Of a DNA stretch of 49,783 bases, positions 1-9,047 are shown piece by piece; positions within the stretch are counted from its first letter, which is position 1, and each line of letters opens with the position of its first letter. Where the stretch lies: the NCBI GenBank assembly GCA_934196125.1, contig CAKPVT010000007.1:1-49783 (forward strand). Reading direction: 5' to 3'. The notes beneath the pieces were generated by a model. That model searched no databases, was not told the origin of the DNA, and worked only from the letters and a program-made list of their open reading frames with translations. The stretch comes from an uncultured Streptococcus sp. (lineage in GTDB: Bacteria; Bacillota; Bacilli; Lactobacillales; Streptococcaceae). The position numbers and the translations under genes were made by a program.

Positions 1-82
1 CTCAACTGATTGGTGTTATACTCTTTATACATCGTCATGACTTTCTAGTTGTTTTTTTATGATATAAACCATGACATAGGAA

Positions 83-119
83 AACGAGTAGCTCCAATTG
101 CGGAAATACTCGTTTTTTT
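83..119. terminator. Rho-independent terminator, probably bidirectional
   Basis: AACGAGTA pairs with TACTCGTT around a 15-20 base loop and is followed on the plus strand by seven T residues. It may end a plus-strand gene lying left of the window as well as the thrB/hom transcript coming from the right. Bases 1-82 show no recognisable gene start. Confidence 0.65.
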
Positions 120-155
120 GTATTCTGAAGCTAGTTTTTGCCCTGCCTCTAGAGC

Positions 156-275
156 TTAACTTTTCCAACCACTACAGTTGACAAAGAGCCGAAGTAATAT
201 CCAATAAAGGGATAAAAAGCCCCACAAAATATAGGTTATTAAACCAAGCAAAATTCCCAAATTAGTCTTTTTCAA
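156..275 (-). pseudogene. rarD-like (EamA family) transporter, N-terminal remnant
   Basis: Only about 39 codons remain. A TTG start at 275 sits behind AAAGGAG and overlaps the thrB end by 14 bp. The peptide begins LKKTNLGILLGLITYILWGF and continues LSLYW, which resembles the first membrane segment of RarD/EamA-type permeases. RarD proteins are about 300 residues, so nearly all of the transporter is missing and the reading frame ends in unrelated residues. I infer a deletion remnant translationally coupled to thrB. The identification rests on one membrane helix and is therefore only moderate. Confidence 0.45.
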
Positions 276-1128
276 CAAAAACTCCTTTAGTATCAACGTA
301 AAGTGCGACAACTTCACCATCCAAAGCGAGCGCTTCAAGGCGCTCAACAAGCTCTGCTTCTTTTGCTTTTGGAGCCAAGGTCATAATCGTTGGACCTGCA
401 CCAGATAGGTAAGTTGCATAGGCACCAACCTCGTGAGCTGCTTCTTTAATCGGTGCAAATTCTTTAACTAGTTTTTGACGAAAACGTTCATGGAAAAGGT
501 CAGCTTCAATCGCTTTTCCAGCTTTTTCCAAATCACCTGTTAGAAGCGCAGCAATAGCTACATTGGCAATTGATGAGGCAGCAACGGCTTCCTTATAAGA
601 AAACTTATTTAGCAACACATTGCGGCTATCGCTAGTCTTTAATTCATAATTAGGAATGAAAGCCACAAAAGAGGCTTCAGGAAAGGCAGCAACGGCACTA
701 TTGACCTTTTCATCAACATAAGATGAAATAACAAGATTACCAAAAATAGCTGGCGCAACATTGTCTGGATGCCCTTCGATTTTTGTCGCAATCACCAATT
801 TTTCATCAGCTGAAAGCTGTAAATGAGCCAACTGATTAGCTAACTCAATTCCAGCCACAATAACTGATGAAGATGACCCTAATCCTCGTGCCAGCGGGAT
901 ATCTGAAACCATTTTAATACGATGTGGTTGTAGGTCAGCTTTCACTTGTAAAGCTGTCGTAATCAAAAGATTTGTTTCGTCACTAGGAACGTCACCCAAA
1001 TCATGTAAAACCTCCCATTTTTCAGAAGGCTCTAAAATCTCAATCGTTAAGTACTTAGAAACCGCTACGCCGACCGAATCAAAGCCTGGTCCAACATTAG
1101 CAGAGGTTGCTGGTACTGTAATTCTCAT
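262..1128 (-). CDS. thrB: Homoserine kinase
   Basis: Phosphorylates L-homoserine with ATP to O-phosphohomoserine, the step before threonine synthase; cytoplasmic. The 288-residue protein has the GHMP-kinase layout: an N-terminal motif PATSANVGPGFDSVG at about residues 5-19, the ATP-binding loop ARGLGSSSS at about 80-88, and a C-terminal GAGPT motif at about 243. Length is normal for Gram-positive ThrB. It lies 57 bp downstream of hom in the same direction, so the two form a threonine/methionine-branch operon. The start ATG at 1128 gives the expected MRITVPATSANVG beginning. Confidence 0.95.
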   Translation of the reverse strand: MRITVPATSANVGPGFDSVGVAVSKYLTIEILEPSEKWEVLHDLGDVPSDETNLLITTALQVKADLQPHRIKMVSDIPLARGLGSSSSVIVAGIELANQLAHLQLSADEKLVIATKIEGHPDNVAPAIFGNLVISSYVDEKVNSAVAAFPEASFVAFIPNYELKTSDSRNVLLNKFSYKEAVAASSIANVAIAALLTGDLEKAGKAIEADLFHERFRQKLVKEFAPIKEAAHEVGAYATYLSGAGPTIMTLAPKAKEAELVERLEALALDGEVVALYVDTKGVFVEKD

Positions 1129-1185
1129 ATCATTATCATACTCAAAAGTAGTCTTGAGCTTTTCCTTTCACTTAATCAGTTATTA

Positions 1186-2472
1186 TTATTCGCCTAATAC
1201 TTTAAGTGTATTAACCACTTGGAAATCTTCTACTGCTTCCAATTTAGCTGTTACATCAGCCAACTGTGTTTTACTCATTGAGTGGGTAATGATAAGCACA
1301 CGCGCACGTGTACCATTGGCTTTTTGTTGAAGCACTTGTTCAAATGAAATATCTTCAGAATTGAAAATTTCAGCTAAACGAAGCAATTGACCTTTTTTAT
1401 CAGGGGTATTAATCGCAAAGTAATAGCGACTCTTCACATCAGCGGGATTTGCCAATTTTGTTTCACGAACAAATTCGTTAAATGGTTTACCAACATTACC
1501 GTCTTTAATACGACGACAAATACGGATAATATCAGCAGTTACAGACGTTGCTGTTGGTTTTTGACCAGCACCAGGTCCATAATACATCGATTCCCCGATA
1601 CCGATTGACTCCACAAAGACTGCATTCATAACATCGTTGACACTAGCAAGCGGATGTGCTTTTGGCAAGAAAGTTGGTGAAACTTCTGCTGAGATACCTG
1701 ATTCAACCTCACGCACATCTCCGACCAATTTGATGACATAGCCAAGTTCTTGAGCGACAGCAACATCATCTGGTGTAATTGTTGTGAGTCCCTTATGTGC
1801 AACATCATCAAAATCAATCGTCATTCCAAAACCAAATTGGCTTAAAATAACAGCTTTATAGGCAGCATCGATACCTTCAACGTCATTTGTTGGGTCACTT
1901 TCAGCATAACCAAGCTCTTGAGCTGTTTTAAGCGCATCTTCGTAAGTCCAACCTTCATCAACCATTTTAGTCATCATAAAGTTAGATGTACCATTAAGAA
2001 CACCCAAAATACGTGTAACTTTATCAGAAGTAAGCGAATTAGCAAGTGTACGAAGAATTGGGATACCACCAGCAACAGCTGCTTCATAATAGAAAGCAAC
2101 GCCCTTATCTAGGGCAAGTTCAATTAATTCTTTACCATGAGTAGCAATCAAGTCTTTATTGGCAGAAACAACATTTTTTCCTGCTTCAAGCGCTTTTGTA
2201 ATGAATGTACGAGCAGGCTCAATGCGTCCCATTAATTCAATAACAATGTCAATGCTATCATCACTCAAAATATCATCAACATTTGTAACGAAATTATAAT
2301 CATTTCCTGCAGCTAACAAACGATTTTTTTCGTCATCATCTTTGACAAGAACCTTAGTGATTTCAATCGTGTCATGGGTTGCTTCAGTAATTTTTGATTG
2401 ATTTTCTTTCAAAAGAAAAGGAACACCACTGGCAACAGTACCAAAACCGAGTAAAGCAATTTTTATTGACAT
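1186..2472 (-). CDS. hom: Homoserine dehydrogenase
   Basis: Reduces aspartate semialdehyde to homoserine with NAD(P)H, the branch point for threonine and methionine. The 428-residue protein has an N-terminal Rossmann motif LLGFGTVASGV, the substrate-domain segment ANKDLIATHG near residue 105, the conserved GVLNGTSNF stretch near 160, and a C-terminal ACT domain from about residue 350 (KKGQLLRLAEIF) that normally gives threonine feedback inhibition. The start at 2472 is chosen because AAGGAG lies 5 bases upstream; an in-frame ATG 7 codons earlier lacks such a site. It is the first gene of the hom-thrB operon. Confidence 0.95.
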   Translation of the reverse strand: MSIKIALLGFGTVASGVPFLLKENQSKITEATHDTIEITKVLVKDDDEKNRLLAAGNDYNFVTNVDDILSDDSIDIVIELMGRIEPARTFITKALEAGKNVVSANKDLIATHGKELIELALDKGVAFYYEAAVAGGIPILRTLANSLTSDKVTRILGVLNGTSNFMMTKMVDEGWTYEDALKTAQELGYAESDPTNDVEGIDAAYKAVILSQFGFGMTIDFDDVAHKGLTTITPDDVAVAQELGYVIKLVGDVREVESGISAEVSPTFLPKAHPLASVNDVMNAVFVESIGIGESMYYGPGAGQKPTATSVTADIIRICRRIKDGNVGKPFNEFVRETKLANPADVKSRYYFAINTPDKKGQLLRLAEIFNSEDISFEQVLQQKANGTRARVLIITHSMSKTQLADVTAKLEAVEDFQVVNTLKVLGE

Positions 2473-2615
2473 CTTTTTCTCCTTAATAAGCAAATTTCGA
2501 ACAGCATAGCCAAATTTTCAGACTACCCACTCTCAAATAAAAACATTTCCTACATTATACCATAAAATTATTCAGAATTTACAGAAAAATAACATCCTTT
2601 GAAAATCTTTCCGCA

Positions 2616-2659
2616 GTTTACAGTAAACAGTTCTCTTTGTCTTAAAAAAATAGTATAAT
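2616..2659 (+). promoter_or_regulatory. Putative promoter and 13-bp palindrome before the deacetylase gene
   Basis: A TATAAT box at 2654-2659 lies 35 bp before the start codon at 2695. Just upstream is the perfect palindrome GTTTACAGTAAAC (2616-2628), which could be an operator for this gene or for the divergent hom-thrB operon. No good -35 hexamer is visible, so use of an activator is possible. The regulator is unknown. Confidence 0.4.
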
Positions 2660-2694
2660 AGGAGTAGACTTTTGCGAGGAGAACGTTAAATATT

Positions 2695-3645
2695 ATGGAA
2701 AAACGTCGTCAACATCAAAAACATAGCAACAAGCCATTAGCTATTATAAATATTATTCTATTAATAGCCTGTATTGTCGCAAGTGTTTTTCTTTTTATAG
2801 CTTTAAAGGAGAACAACTTCATTTTTTCAACAACTAAAACCGAACAAGTGTCATCATCAAGTGCTAGCCATACAAATACTACCACGACTTCTTCTGCATC
2901 AACGGTGACAAGTGACAGCTCTTCTGCTAATACCAATGAAAACGAGGTTAACTGGGTAAAACAGGATTCAAATGTCTCTGTTCCCATTCTTATGTATCAC
3001 GCTATCCACGTTATGGCTGCGGAAGAAGCTTCAAACGCTAACCTCATCGTTGATCCGACAACATTTAAAAGCCATATTCAACGTCTTTCTGAAGAAGGTT
3101 ACTACTTTTTAACACCCGAAGAAGCCTACAAAGTTTTAACCGAAAATGTGCTTCCAAACGGCAATAGTAAAATTGTTTGGTTAACGTTTGATGATAGCCT
3201 TTGGGATTTTTATGACAATGCTTACCCTATCTTGCAAAAATACGGTGCAAAAGCAACAAACAATGTCATTACAAGTACTGTTGGAAATAGCGGAAATTTA
3301 TCACTTGATGAAATGTTAGAAATGAAAGCAAACGGCATGTCTTTCCAAGACCACACCGTGACACATCCTGACTTGTCAGCTAGTGATGACGCAACTCAGA
3401 CTTCTGAAATGGAAGATTCTAAAAACTATCTCGATACCAATCTTAATCAAGATACTATCGCTATCGCCTATCCAGCTGGGCGTTATTCTGACACAACACT
3501 TCAAATCGCAGCAAACCTTAATTATAAACTCGGCGTGACGACCAACGAAGGTATTGCCAGTGCTAGCGACGGCTTATTATCATTAGACCGTGTCCGTATC
3601 TTGCCGACAACAACTGCTGATAGCCTTATCGCAAGTATTAGCTAA
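2695..3645 (+). CDS. Membrane-anchored polysaccharide deacetylase (NodB domain)
   Basis: A likely cell-surface carbohydrate esterase family 4 enzyme, removing N-acetyl groups from peptidoglycan or another surface glycan. The 316-residue protein has a short basic N-terminus, one membrane helix at about residues 18-37, a Ser/Thr-rich linker to about residue 85, then the NodB domain: ILMYHAI near 102, the metal-binding LTFDDS near 163, the HTVTH pair of histidines near 219, and YPAGRYSD near 260. The usual TFDDG is TFDDS here. GAGGAG lies 12-13 bases before the ATG, a slightly long spacing. It is monocistronic and ends at a hairpin. Streptococcal PgdA is larger, so this is a related short form; the exact substrate is not evident. 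Confidence 0.85.
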   Translation: MEKRRQHQKHSNKPLAIINIILLIACIVASVFLFIALKENNFIFSTTKTEQVSSSSASHTNTTTTSSASTVTSDSSSANTNENEVNWVKQDSNVSVPILMYHAIHVMAAEEASNANLIVDPTTFKSHIQRLSEEGYYFLTPEEAYKVLTENVLPNGNSKIVWLTFDDSLWDFYDNAYPILQKYGAKATNNVITSTVGNSGNLSLDEMLEMKANGMSFQDHTVTHPDLSASDDATQTSEMEDSKNYLDTNLNQDTIAIAYPAGRYSDTTLQIAANLNYKLGVTTNEGIASASDGLLSLDRVRILPTTTADSLIASIS

Positions 3646-3654
3646 CATATCATA

Positions 3655-3684
3655 AAAAGCCCCCTTTCAAAAAAGAGGGCTTTC
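3655..3684 (+). terminator. Terminator after the deacetylase gene
   Basis: AAAGCCCCCTTT and AAAGAGGGCTTT form a stem with a short A-rich loop, starting 10 bp after the stop codon, with T-rich sequence downstream. Confidence 0.65.
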
Positions 3685-4019
3685 TTGCTGTAATCGCATT
3701 GCTATCAGCTTATTGCTATTTATTTTTCTTATGATTTTTAACGAAACTATAGATATATTTTTTCTGATTTTATCCCATCTAGCAAAATCTCCAAAAACAT
3801 AGAAAAGTTGTTTAAAAGAATTGATTTTTTTACTATCAATATCCTCTTGAAATTCTTCATTTTTAAATAGTTTTTTTAAAATCGGACGCTTGTGTTGAGG
3901 AATAAATTTTACATAAACTTGAAAGAACATAAAACAAAGAATAGCTTCAATATCTGTATCATCCCCAAAAATTAACTCTGATTTTGCTTTTCCAAAATTT
4001 CAAAATTAAATAAGGGCAT
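3667..4019 (-). pseudogene. Small protein gene downstream of the Type ISP enzyme, frameshifted
   Basis: An ATG at 4019 follows the GAGGAG that forms the last two codons of the restriction gene, so translation is coupled to it. The frame opens MPLFNFEILEKQNQS and stops. Adding one A to the A4 run in GAAAAGC (about 3990) opens a reading frame of about 118 codons that runs EKAKSELIFGDDTDIE and on to IAMRLQQESPLF at 3667. I read this as one gene with a 1-base deletion. The product is basic and soluble and I do not recognise its family. Its position suggests an accessory factor of the restriction system. The undamaged remainder could also start internally at the ATG at 3930. Confidence 0.55.
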
Positions 4020-4024
4020 ACATT

Positions 4025-7000
4025 TTACTCCTCTACTTCAAATTTTGGTAAGCTGTTGATTAGATCGACCGTTTGAATTGAGACGTTAATAATTCTTAAC
4101 AATAGATTAAAGATATACTTTTCATCATTGCTATAATCATTTGGGTCATCAGTGATACCTGATTTTTTGTCTGTTTTCACTTGATATTGATCCATAATCC
4201 ATTCGATTGCTGAGCGTCCATTGACCATATACTGATAGGCTTTTTCCGGGATATTTCTGATGGTGATGTCGTTATTATAAATAATAGTTGAACGGTCATT
4301 AACTGATTTACCATTCTCATCACGTTTTTTAGCAAATTTCATCTTAGTTACCTTATAAGATATCTGCTCTGATAATTGAATATCCACACCTTTATAAACT
4401 GGAACTTCCTCATAGTTGAGGTGCAAATCCATAAGTGCCTTGCCAACTTCAACATATTTTTCTTTGTTTTTGACAATTGGAATTCGAGCTAGGTCTTTTT
4501 TCAAATCGTTAGCATATTTTTCCTGATATTCACGAGAATTAAGCAGACCATAAACATAGGCAAAAGTATCATCTAAACTTAACCCAAGTTTATCAGCAAA
4601 AGCCTGATTCATGTTGTCATTAGATTGGAAAAGTTGCGTCACATCAACTTCATTGTCATAACGCATGAAACCTTGACAATTCATTAGAGATTGTAAATCG
4701 CTCACACAATCCGAGACTAATGCTGAAAATTCTTTTGAAGAGCCTCGTCCTGTAGTTGTAATTGCAATATTGTCATTACCAAATTTCGTATAGTACTGAC
4801 GAGTTTCTTCATTTAGAAATTTATCATGATATAGCCATTTTTTTACATATGGACGATACAGAGCGAGTCTCAAATGATTTTCATCAAATTTGATTTCTTT
4901 CAATTGTTTTGCAAATCGTTCTAATTTTCTAGTCCAATTAATCTCCTCAGGATTTCTATTAAGGTGAGATTGTCTTGCATCAATTGGAAATTTTTTTAAT
5001 TGTTCAATATTTGCTGAATAGTTCTCAATCAAACGACTAACTTTATTTTTAACACATTTCTTATTGAAACCATATGTCCAAGCATCCCTGTTTGTTGTTA
5101 CACCAAGCGTTGTTGTATAAAAAATTGAATTACTTTCACCAAACAAACTTATATAATTTTGATAATTCGGATCACGTTGGTTAAGCCAATCATTATTGTC
5201 ATCAGGTGTAATTTCTTGCCAAGCTATAGCTGAAATATCTGCAAAGTCTTCGATGATACTGAGTTTTTCTTTTTGCGATAGATAATCGCCAATATCATGA
5301 TAGTGAATTTCATGACTATCAGAATCATCTTTAACAAGAATAGAAATAGCTACTGGTGTTCGACTACCTGAACCAAATATTTTCCCACCTTCCCTTCGAG
5401 ATTGTTCACCAAGAGTGCGTTGGTCACCACGAAGGTTAAAGATATAGAGATGATTAAATTCTTCATAGAGACCTGCACGTAGACCATCTGCAGAGTTAGT
5501 ATTAACATAGTTACCATTGGTTACAAAACCAATCACACCGTTGTCTTTGAGTCGGTCAGACGCCCAACGGAAAGCTTTTACATATGAATCATAAAGCCCT
5601 CTTGTTGATCCTGCATTTGATTTTGCCACATAGGTATCCGCCAAGCGTTTATCCAACTTCGGATAAGAAATATTTTGACTATTATCATTCTGACTGCTTT
5701 GACCAATAGAGTAGGGAGGGTTACCAATAATCGCTGTAATCGGCTTTTCTTGTTGGCGTTTGAGACGCTCATCATTTGTCCCAAAAAAGGAATCATCGAG
5801 TGTGTCCTCTTGTTCTGTTGATTCAAAGGTATCTGTAAGAACAATTCCTTCAAATGGTATATACGGTTCATCACCATTAATATCATCAAATACCGCCTCG
5901 ATATTGATAGCAGCGATATAATAGCTTAAAAGGACTATTTCATTCGCGTGAAGTTCTTGCGTATATTTTCTTAGAATATCATTATAAGTGATTTCACCCT
6001 TATCCATAAGAGATTTAAGATATTGTAGCGTGCGCGTAATAAAAGTACCTGTTCCTGTAAATGGATCAAGAATATGAACATTTTCACTTGCTAATGTTTT
6101 ACCAAAATGTCTACGTAAGACTACATCAACAGATCTAACGATAAAATCAACTACTTCAACAGGTGTAAAGACAATTCCTAGACGTTCTGTTGTTGACTTG
6201 AAACCAGTAGAAAAGAATTTATCATAAAGAGTGATAATAATTTTTTGTTTAGCTTGTGCATTATCAATCCCTTCAGCACGTAAACGAACAGATTCGTAAA
6301 ATGGTTGCAATTCTTTTTGCTCTTTCTCAAAGCCATATTGAGAGAGTTCGTCAATAATTTTTTCCATGGCTGAGCTAACAGGATTATTCTTAACAAAACT
6401 ATACTCACCAAACAAAGCATCAAATACTGGTAAGGTAATCAAGTGTTGAGCCAACATTTCAATAGCTTGTTCTTGGTCAATGGATTCATTGATATTATGC
6501 TGTAAACTACGTAGAAAACGCTCAAAAGCTACCTTGCTATCTGGGTTTTGCTCTAAAATAATCTTAATTCCCTGAATGTGGCGGCGTGCAATATCAGCAA
6601 CATCCTTAGACCAGTCTTCCAAATAGCGTCTATCACCCACTTTTTGAACGATTTTACCATAGATAGCACCCTCTACAGCTTCCCATTCAAGTTCTAATTC
6701 AGTTTGATAAGGTTTAAATGGTTCTTCAATAACCGTTCCATCACCATTTGTATTAAACTCAGGATCATCAGGTGCAGCACCAATCCCAATGATTTGGATA
6801 TTTTTAGGCTTAGACCTGTTTAACTCCAACTTGTTGATAGTCGCTTCAAAACGTTCATCTACCGAACGCAAGGCATTAAGAACTTGCCAAACGACATCAT
6901 ACGATTTATTGTTGTCCAAGATCGTTTCTGCTGTTTCTCCCGCAGGAACTACAATTGGAAGAATAATATAGCCATATTCTTTACCTTCAAATTTGCGAAT

Positions 7001-8737
7001 AATACGACCGACTGCTTGAACAATATCAACTTGTGATTTGCGTGGTGATAGGAAAATAATGGCGTCCAGATTAGGGACGTCAATTCCCTCTGTCAAGAAA
7101 CGCACATTTGATAAAATGCGTGCCGAATTTTCTGGGATATCATCGCTTGCCAACCAATCTAATGCTTCATTTTTTTCAAGTGCATTCATACCACCGTCAA
7201 CATGCCGAACATTTACAGAATAACTGTCTTCACTGTCAAAATAATCATTCACAACACTTTCAAATTGCTCAGAAAGACGTTTACTATCCTTGATGGTATG
7301 CGAAAAAGCAATAGCACGTTTCATCGGTTCACCAAAAATTTTATTTGAAAAGCTTTCTCGCTTAATCATCCCATTCCAAACACCAATAATACGTCCAACA
7401 TCATCAATATTTAAGCCGTTTTCTGGGTCAGCTAATGATTTTTGCATGTCTTTTTGGATAACTGTTTCGTCAACAGCTAAGACCATTAGTTTATAATCCG
7501 TCAAAATATCATGGCTAATGGCGTCACCAAATCCTAAACGATAAAAGACCTTGCCATACAAACTTTCATCATCCATACTTGAAATGACTATTGAGTTATC
7601 TTTAGCTTTTTTCTTGGCATCCATACCATATAATTTCGGTGTGGCTGTTTGGTAAAGTCGCTTTTTCCCCTTAACATTTAAATCACTATGTACTTTAGTA
7701 AAAACAGAAGCTTCCTCTCCTAACGCCTTAGCCCCTGTTGTTCGATGTGCCTCGTCTCCAATAATAAGATCAAACTCAGGAAAACCGTTTTTTTGAGCCT
7801 TTCCAAGGACATCAATAGATTGATAAGTACTAAATACAACCAACAACTCTTTTTTAGGCTGTGTCATCAATTCTTGATAATTTTCAACCACCTTTTTAGC
7901 AGAAGTTGTCGCAGGATAACCAATATCACTTGCTTTTACAACAAAATTTGATTCATCTTGTTTGACACTACTTCTACTAGCATTTCTATCACTTGTGACT
8001 GCCATAGACGACATTGTCATTTCGGTGTCATTATTCCAGCCACGCAAAGTTTGAGTGAGTAATTGAATGCTTGGCACAAGATAAAGGACAATATACTGTT
8101 CTTTATTGGATTCTTTAGCTAGTGCTTCAGTAACTTTCAAACTCGTAAACGTCTTACCTGTACCGGGTGCCATGACTAATTGACCACGGTCATTCTCTTT
8201 AAAATGCTCCAAAGCACTTTTGATAACTTCTCTTTGATAGTATCTTGGTGTTTTCTTTTTCTTGATAACAACTGAATCTGGTTTATCAAATGAAAATTGC
8301 TCCCAATCAATTTGAGAATGCCTTAAATCGGATAAACCTATGCGAATGACATCTGAACGATCTGCCAATGCTTTTTCGGCATTTTTCCCCCATTTATCAG
8401 TAGAAGCTACAATGATACCTGATTCGTAATAATCCTTGCCAAGTTCACTCAAAAATGAATCAATATTAGATTTTTGAATGGCATGATTATAAAACTTAGC
8501 TTGGACGGCAACTAATTCTCCTGTTGTTTTCTCTGCAACAAGATCAACTCCGATGTCAGCTTTTGGAATCCCAAACTCTTCAGGTACTTCAGACAACAAC
8601 CAAATATTTGTAAACTCATTTTGATAAGTTGGCTCATTTTCAAGATATGCCTTTACTAAATACTCAAAATAAGTTCCTCTATCTCGTTGTGTTTCAGCTA
8701 CTTCATTGATTTGTGAAATTAGATTATCAAAAGTCAT
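4025..8737 (-). CDS. Single-chain restriction-modification enzyme, LlaGI / Type ISP-like
   Basis: One 1570-residue polypeptide combines nuclease, DNA translocase, adenine methylase and target recognition. In order: an Mrr-like PD-(D/E)XK nuclease at about residues 60-82 (GVDLVAEK followed by VAVQAK); a superfamily 2 helicase with Walker A MAPGTGKT near 190, GDEAHRTTG near 328 and a VGRIIRK motif near 580; a gamma-class N6-adenine methylase with motif I LDPFTGTGTF near 891 and motif IV GNPPYS near 1007; then a C-terminal target-recognition region. Length and order match LlaGI and LlaBIII of Lactococcus, which methylate one strand and cleave after head-to-head translocation. All catalytic motifs look intact. 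It stands alone apart from a small frameshifted gene downstream, and a large palindrome lies about 45 bp upstream. Recognition sequence cannot be read from the protein. Confidence 0.93.
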   Translation of the reverse strand: MTFDNLISQINEVAETQRDRGTYFEYLVKAYLENEPTYQNEFTNIWLLSEVPEEFGIPKADIGVDLVAEKTTGELVAVQAKFYNHAIQKSNIDSFLSELGKDYYESGIIVASTDKWGKNAEKALADRSDVIRIGLSDLRHSQIDWEQFSFDKPDSVVIKKKKTPRYYQREVIKSALEHFKENDRGQLVMAPGTGKTFTSLKVTEALAKESNKEQYIVLYLVPSIQLLTQTLRGWNNDTEMTMSSMAVTSDRNASRSSVKQDESNFVVKASDIGYPATTSAKKVVENYQELMTQPKKELLVVFSTYQSIDVLGKAQKNGFPEFDLIIGDEAHRTTGAKALGEEASVFTKVHSDLNVKGKKRLYQTATPKLYGMDAKKKAKDNSIVISSMDDESLYGKVFYRLGFGDAISHDILTDYKLMVLAVDETVIQKDMQKSLADPENGLNIDDVGRIIGVWNGMIKRESFSNKIFGEPMKRAIAFSHTIKDSKRLSEQFESVVNDYFDSEDSYSVNVRHVDGGMNALEKNEALDWLASDDIPENSARILSNVRFLTEGIDVPNLDAIIFLSPRKSQVDIVQAVGRIIRKFEGKEYGYIILPIVVPAGETAETILDNNKSYDVVWQVLNALRSVDERFEATINKLELNRSKPKNIQIIGIGAAPDDPEFNTNGDGTVIEEPFKPYQTELELEWEAVEGAIYGKIVQKVGDRRYLEDWSKDVADIARRHIQGIKIILEQNPDSKVAFERFLRSLQHNINESIDQEQAIEMLAQHLITLPVFDALFGEYSFVKNNPVSSAMEKIIDELSQYGFEKEQKELQPFYESVRLRAEGIDNAQAKQKIIITLYDKFFSTGFKSTTERLGIVFTPVEVVDFIVRSVDVVLRRHFGKTLASENVHILDPFTGTGTFITRTLQYLKSLMDKGEITYNDILRKYTQELHANEIVLLSYYIAAINIEAVFDDINGDEPYIPFEGIVLTDTFESTEQEDTLDDSFFGTNDERLKRQQEKPITAIIGNPPYSIGQSSQNDNSQNISYPKLDKRLADTYVAKSNAGSTRGLYDSYVKAFRWASDRLKDNGVIGFVTNGNYVNTNSADGLRAGLYEEFNHLYIFNLRGDQRTLGEQSRREGGKIFGSGSRTPVAISILVKDDSDSHEIHYHDIGDYLSQKEKLSIIEDFADISAIAWQEITPDDNNDWLNQRDPNYQNYISLFGESNSIFYTTTLGVTTNRDAWTYGFNKKCVKNKVSRLIENYSANIEQLKKFPIDARQSHLNRNPEEINWTRKLERFAKQLKEIKFDENHLRLALYRPYVKKWLYHDKFLNEETRQYYTKFGNDNIAITTTGRGSSKEFSALVSDCVSDLQSLMNCQGFMRYDNEVDVTQLFQSNDNMNQAFADKLGLSLDDTFAYVYGLLNSREYQEKYANDLKKDLARIPIVKNKEKYVEVGKALMDLHLNYEEVPVYKGVDIQLSEQISYKVTKMKFAKKRDENGKSVNDRSTIIYNNDITIRNIPEKAYQYMVNGRSAIEWIMDQYQVKTDKKSGITDDPNDYSNDEKYIFNLLLRIINVSIQTVDLINSLPKFEVEE

Positions 8738-8781
8738 TTAAAAATCCCTTTTCTGTATTATTCAGTAAGGGACAGATGGTA

Positions 8782-8854
8782 TTAGTGTATTACATAGTAA
8801 TACACTAAGGGTACCCTTAGTGTATTACTATGTAATACACTAAGGGTACCCTTA
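8782..8854. repeat. 62-bp perfect palindrome plus repeated 14-bp palindrome
   Basis: The stretch is built from two smaller palindromes used alternately. P is GTGTATTAC-NNN-GTAATACAC (21 bp, centre ATA then TAT). Q is TAAGGGTACCCTTA (14 bp). The order is P (8785-8805), Q (8806-8819), P' (8820-8840), Q (8841-8854). Bases 8782-8843 are exactly equal to their reverse complement. It ends 45 bp before the restriction gene start and could act as an operator array, a cruciform, or a long RNA hairpin in that gene's leader. Confidence 0.9.
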
Positions 8855-8920
8855 CTTAAATTTTTTTCTTTATTATATCATTTTTGAAAAAAACAATAAA
8901 TGATTACCAAGATACAACAA

Positions 8921-8944
8921 CCCCCCACAGCAATTTGTGGGGGG
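8921..8944 (-). terminator. Terminator of the rplJ-rplL operon
   Basis: CCCCCCACA and TGTGGGGGG form a perfect 9-bp stem around a 6-base loop. Read on the minus strand it is followed by TTGTTGT. It lies about 100 bp past the rplL stop codon. A smaller hairpin GTTTCA-AA-TGAAAC (about 8957-8970) lies in between. Confidence 0.65.
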
Positions 8945-9047
8945 GATGTGGGGGTGTTTCAAATGAAACTTCCCATTTTTTAAATCACCTTAACTCAACG
9001 AAAAGGCTTTAGCAACAGGCTTTCAGTCCTAAACAATCGATAAACAA

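Noticed and set aside
50..155. A short open stretch past the rarD remnant reading GQKLASEYKKTSISAIG
   Set aside because: It runs through the terminator hairpin, has no start or ribosome site, and matches no family I know.
5578..5889. A 103-codon frame inside the restriction enzyme on the same strand
   Set aside because: It lies out of frame in a gene with intact catalytic motifs; this is a shadow.
8782..8854. Palindrome array considered as a small CRISPR array
   Set aside because: There are no unique spacers; the array is made only of two palindromes.
8921..8944. C6/G6 stem considered as a mobile-element end
   Set aside because: No paired inverted repeat or transposase gene is nearby; a terminator explains it.
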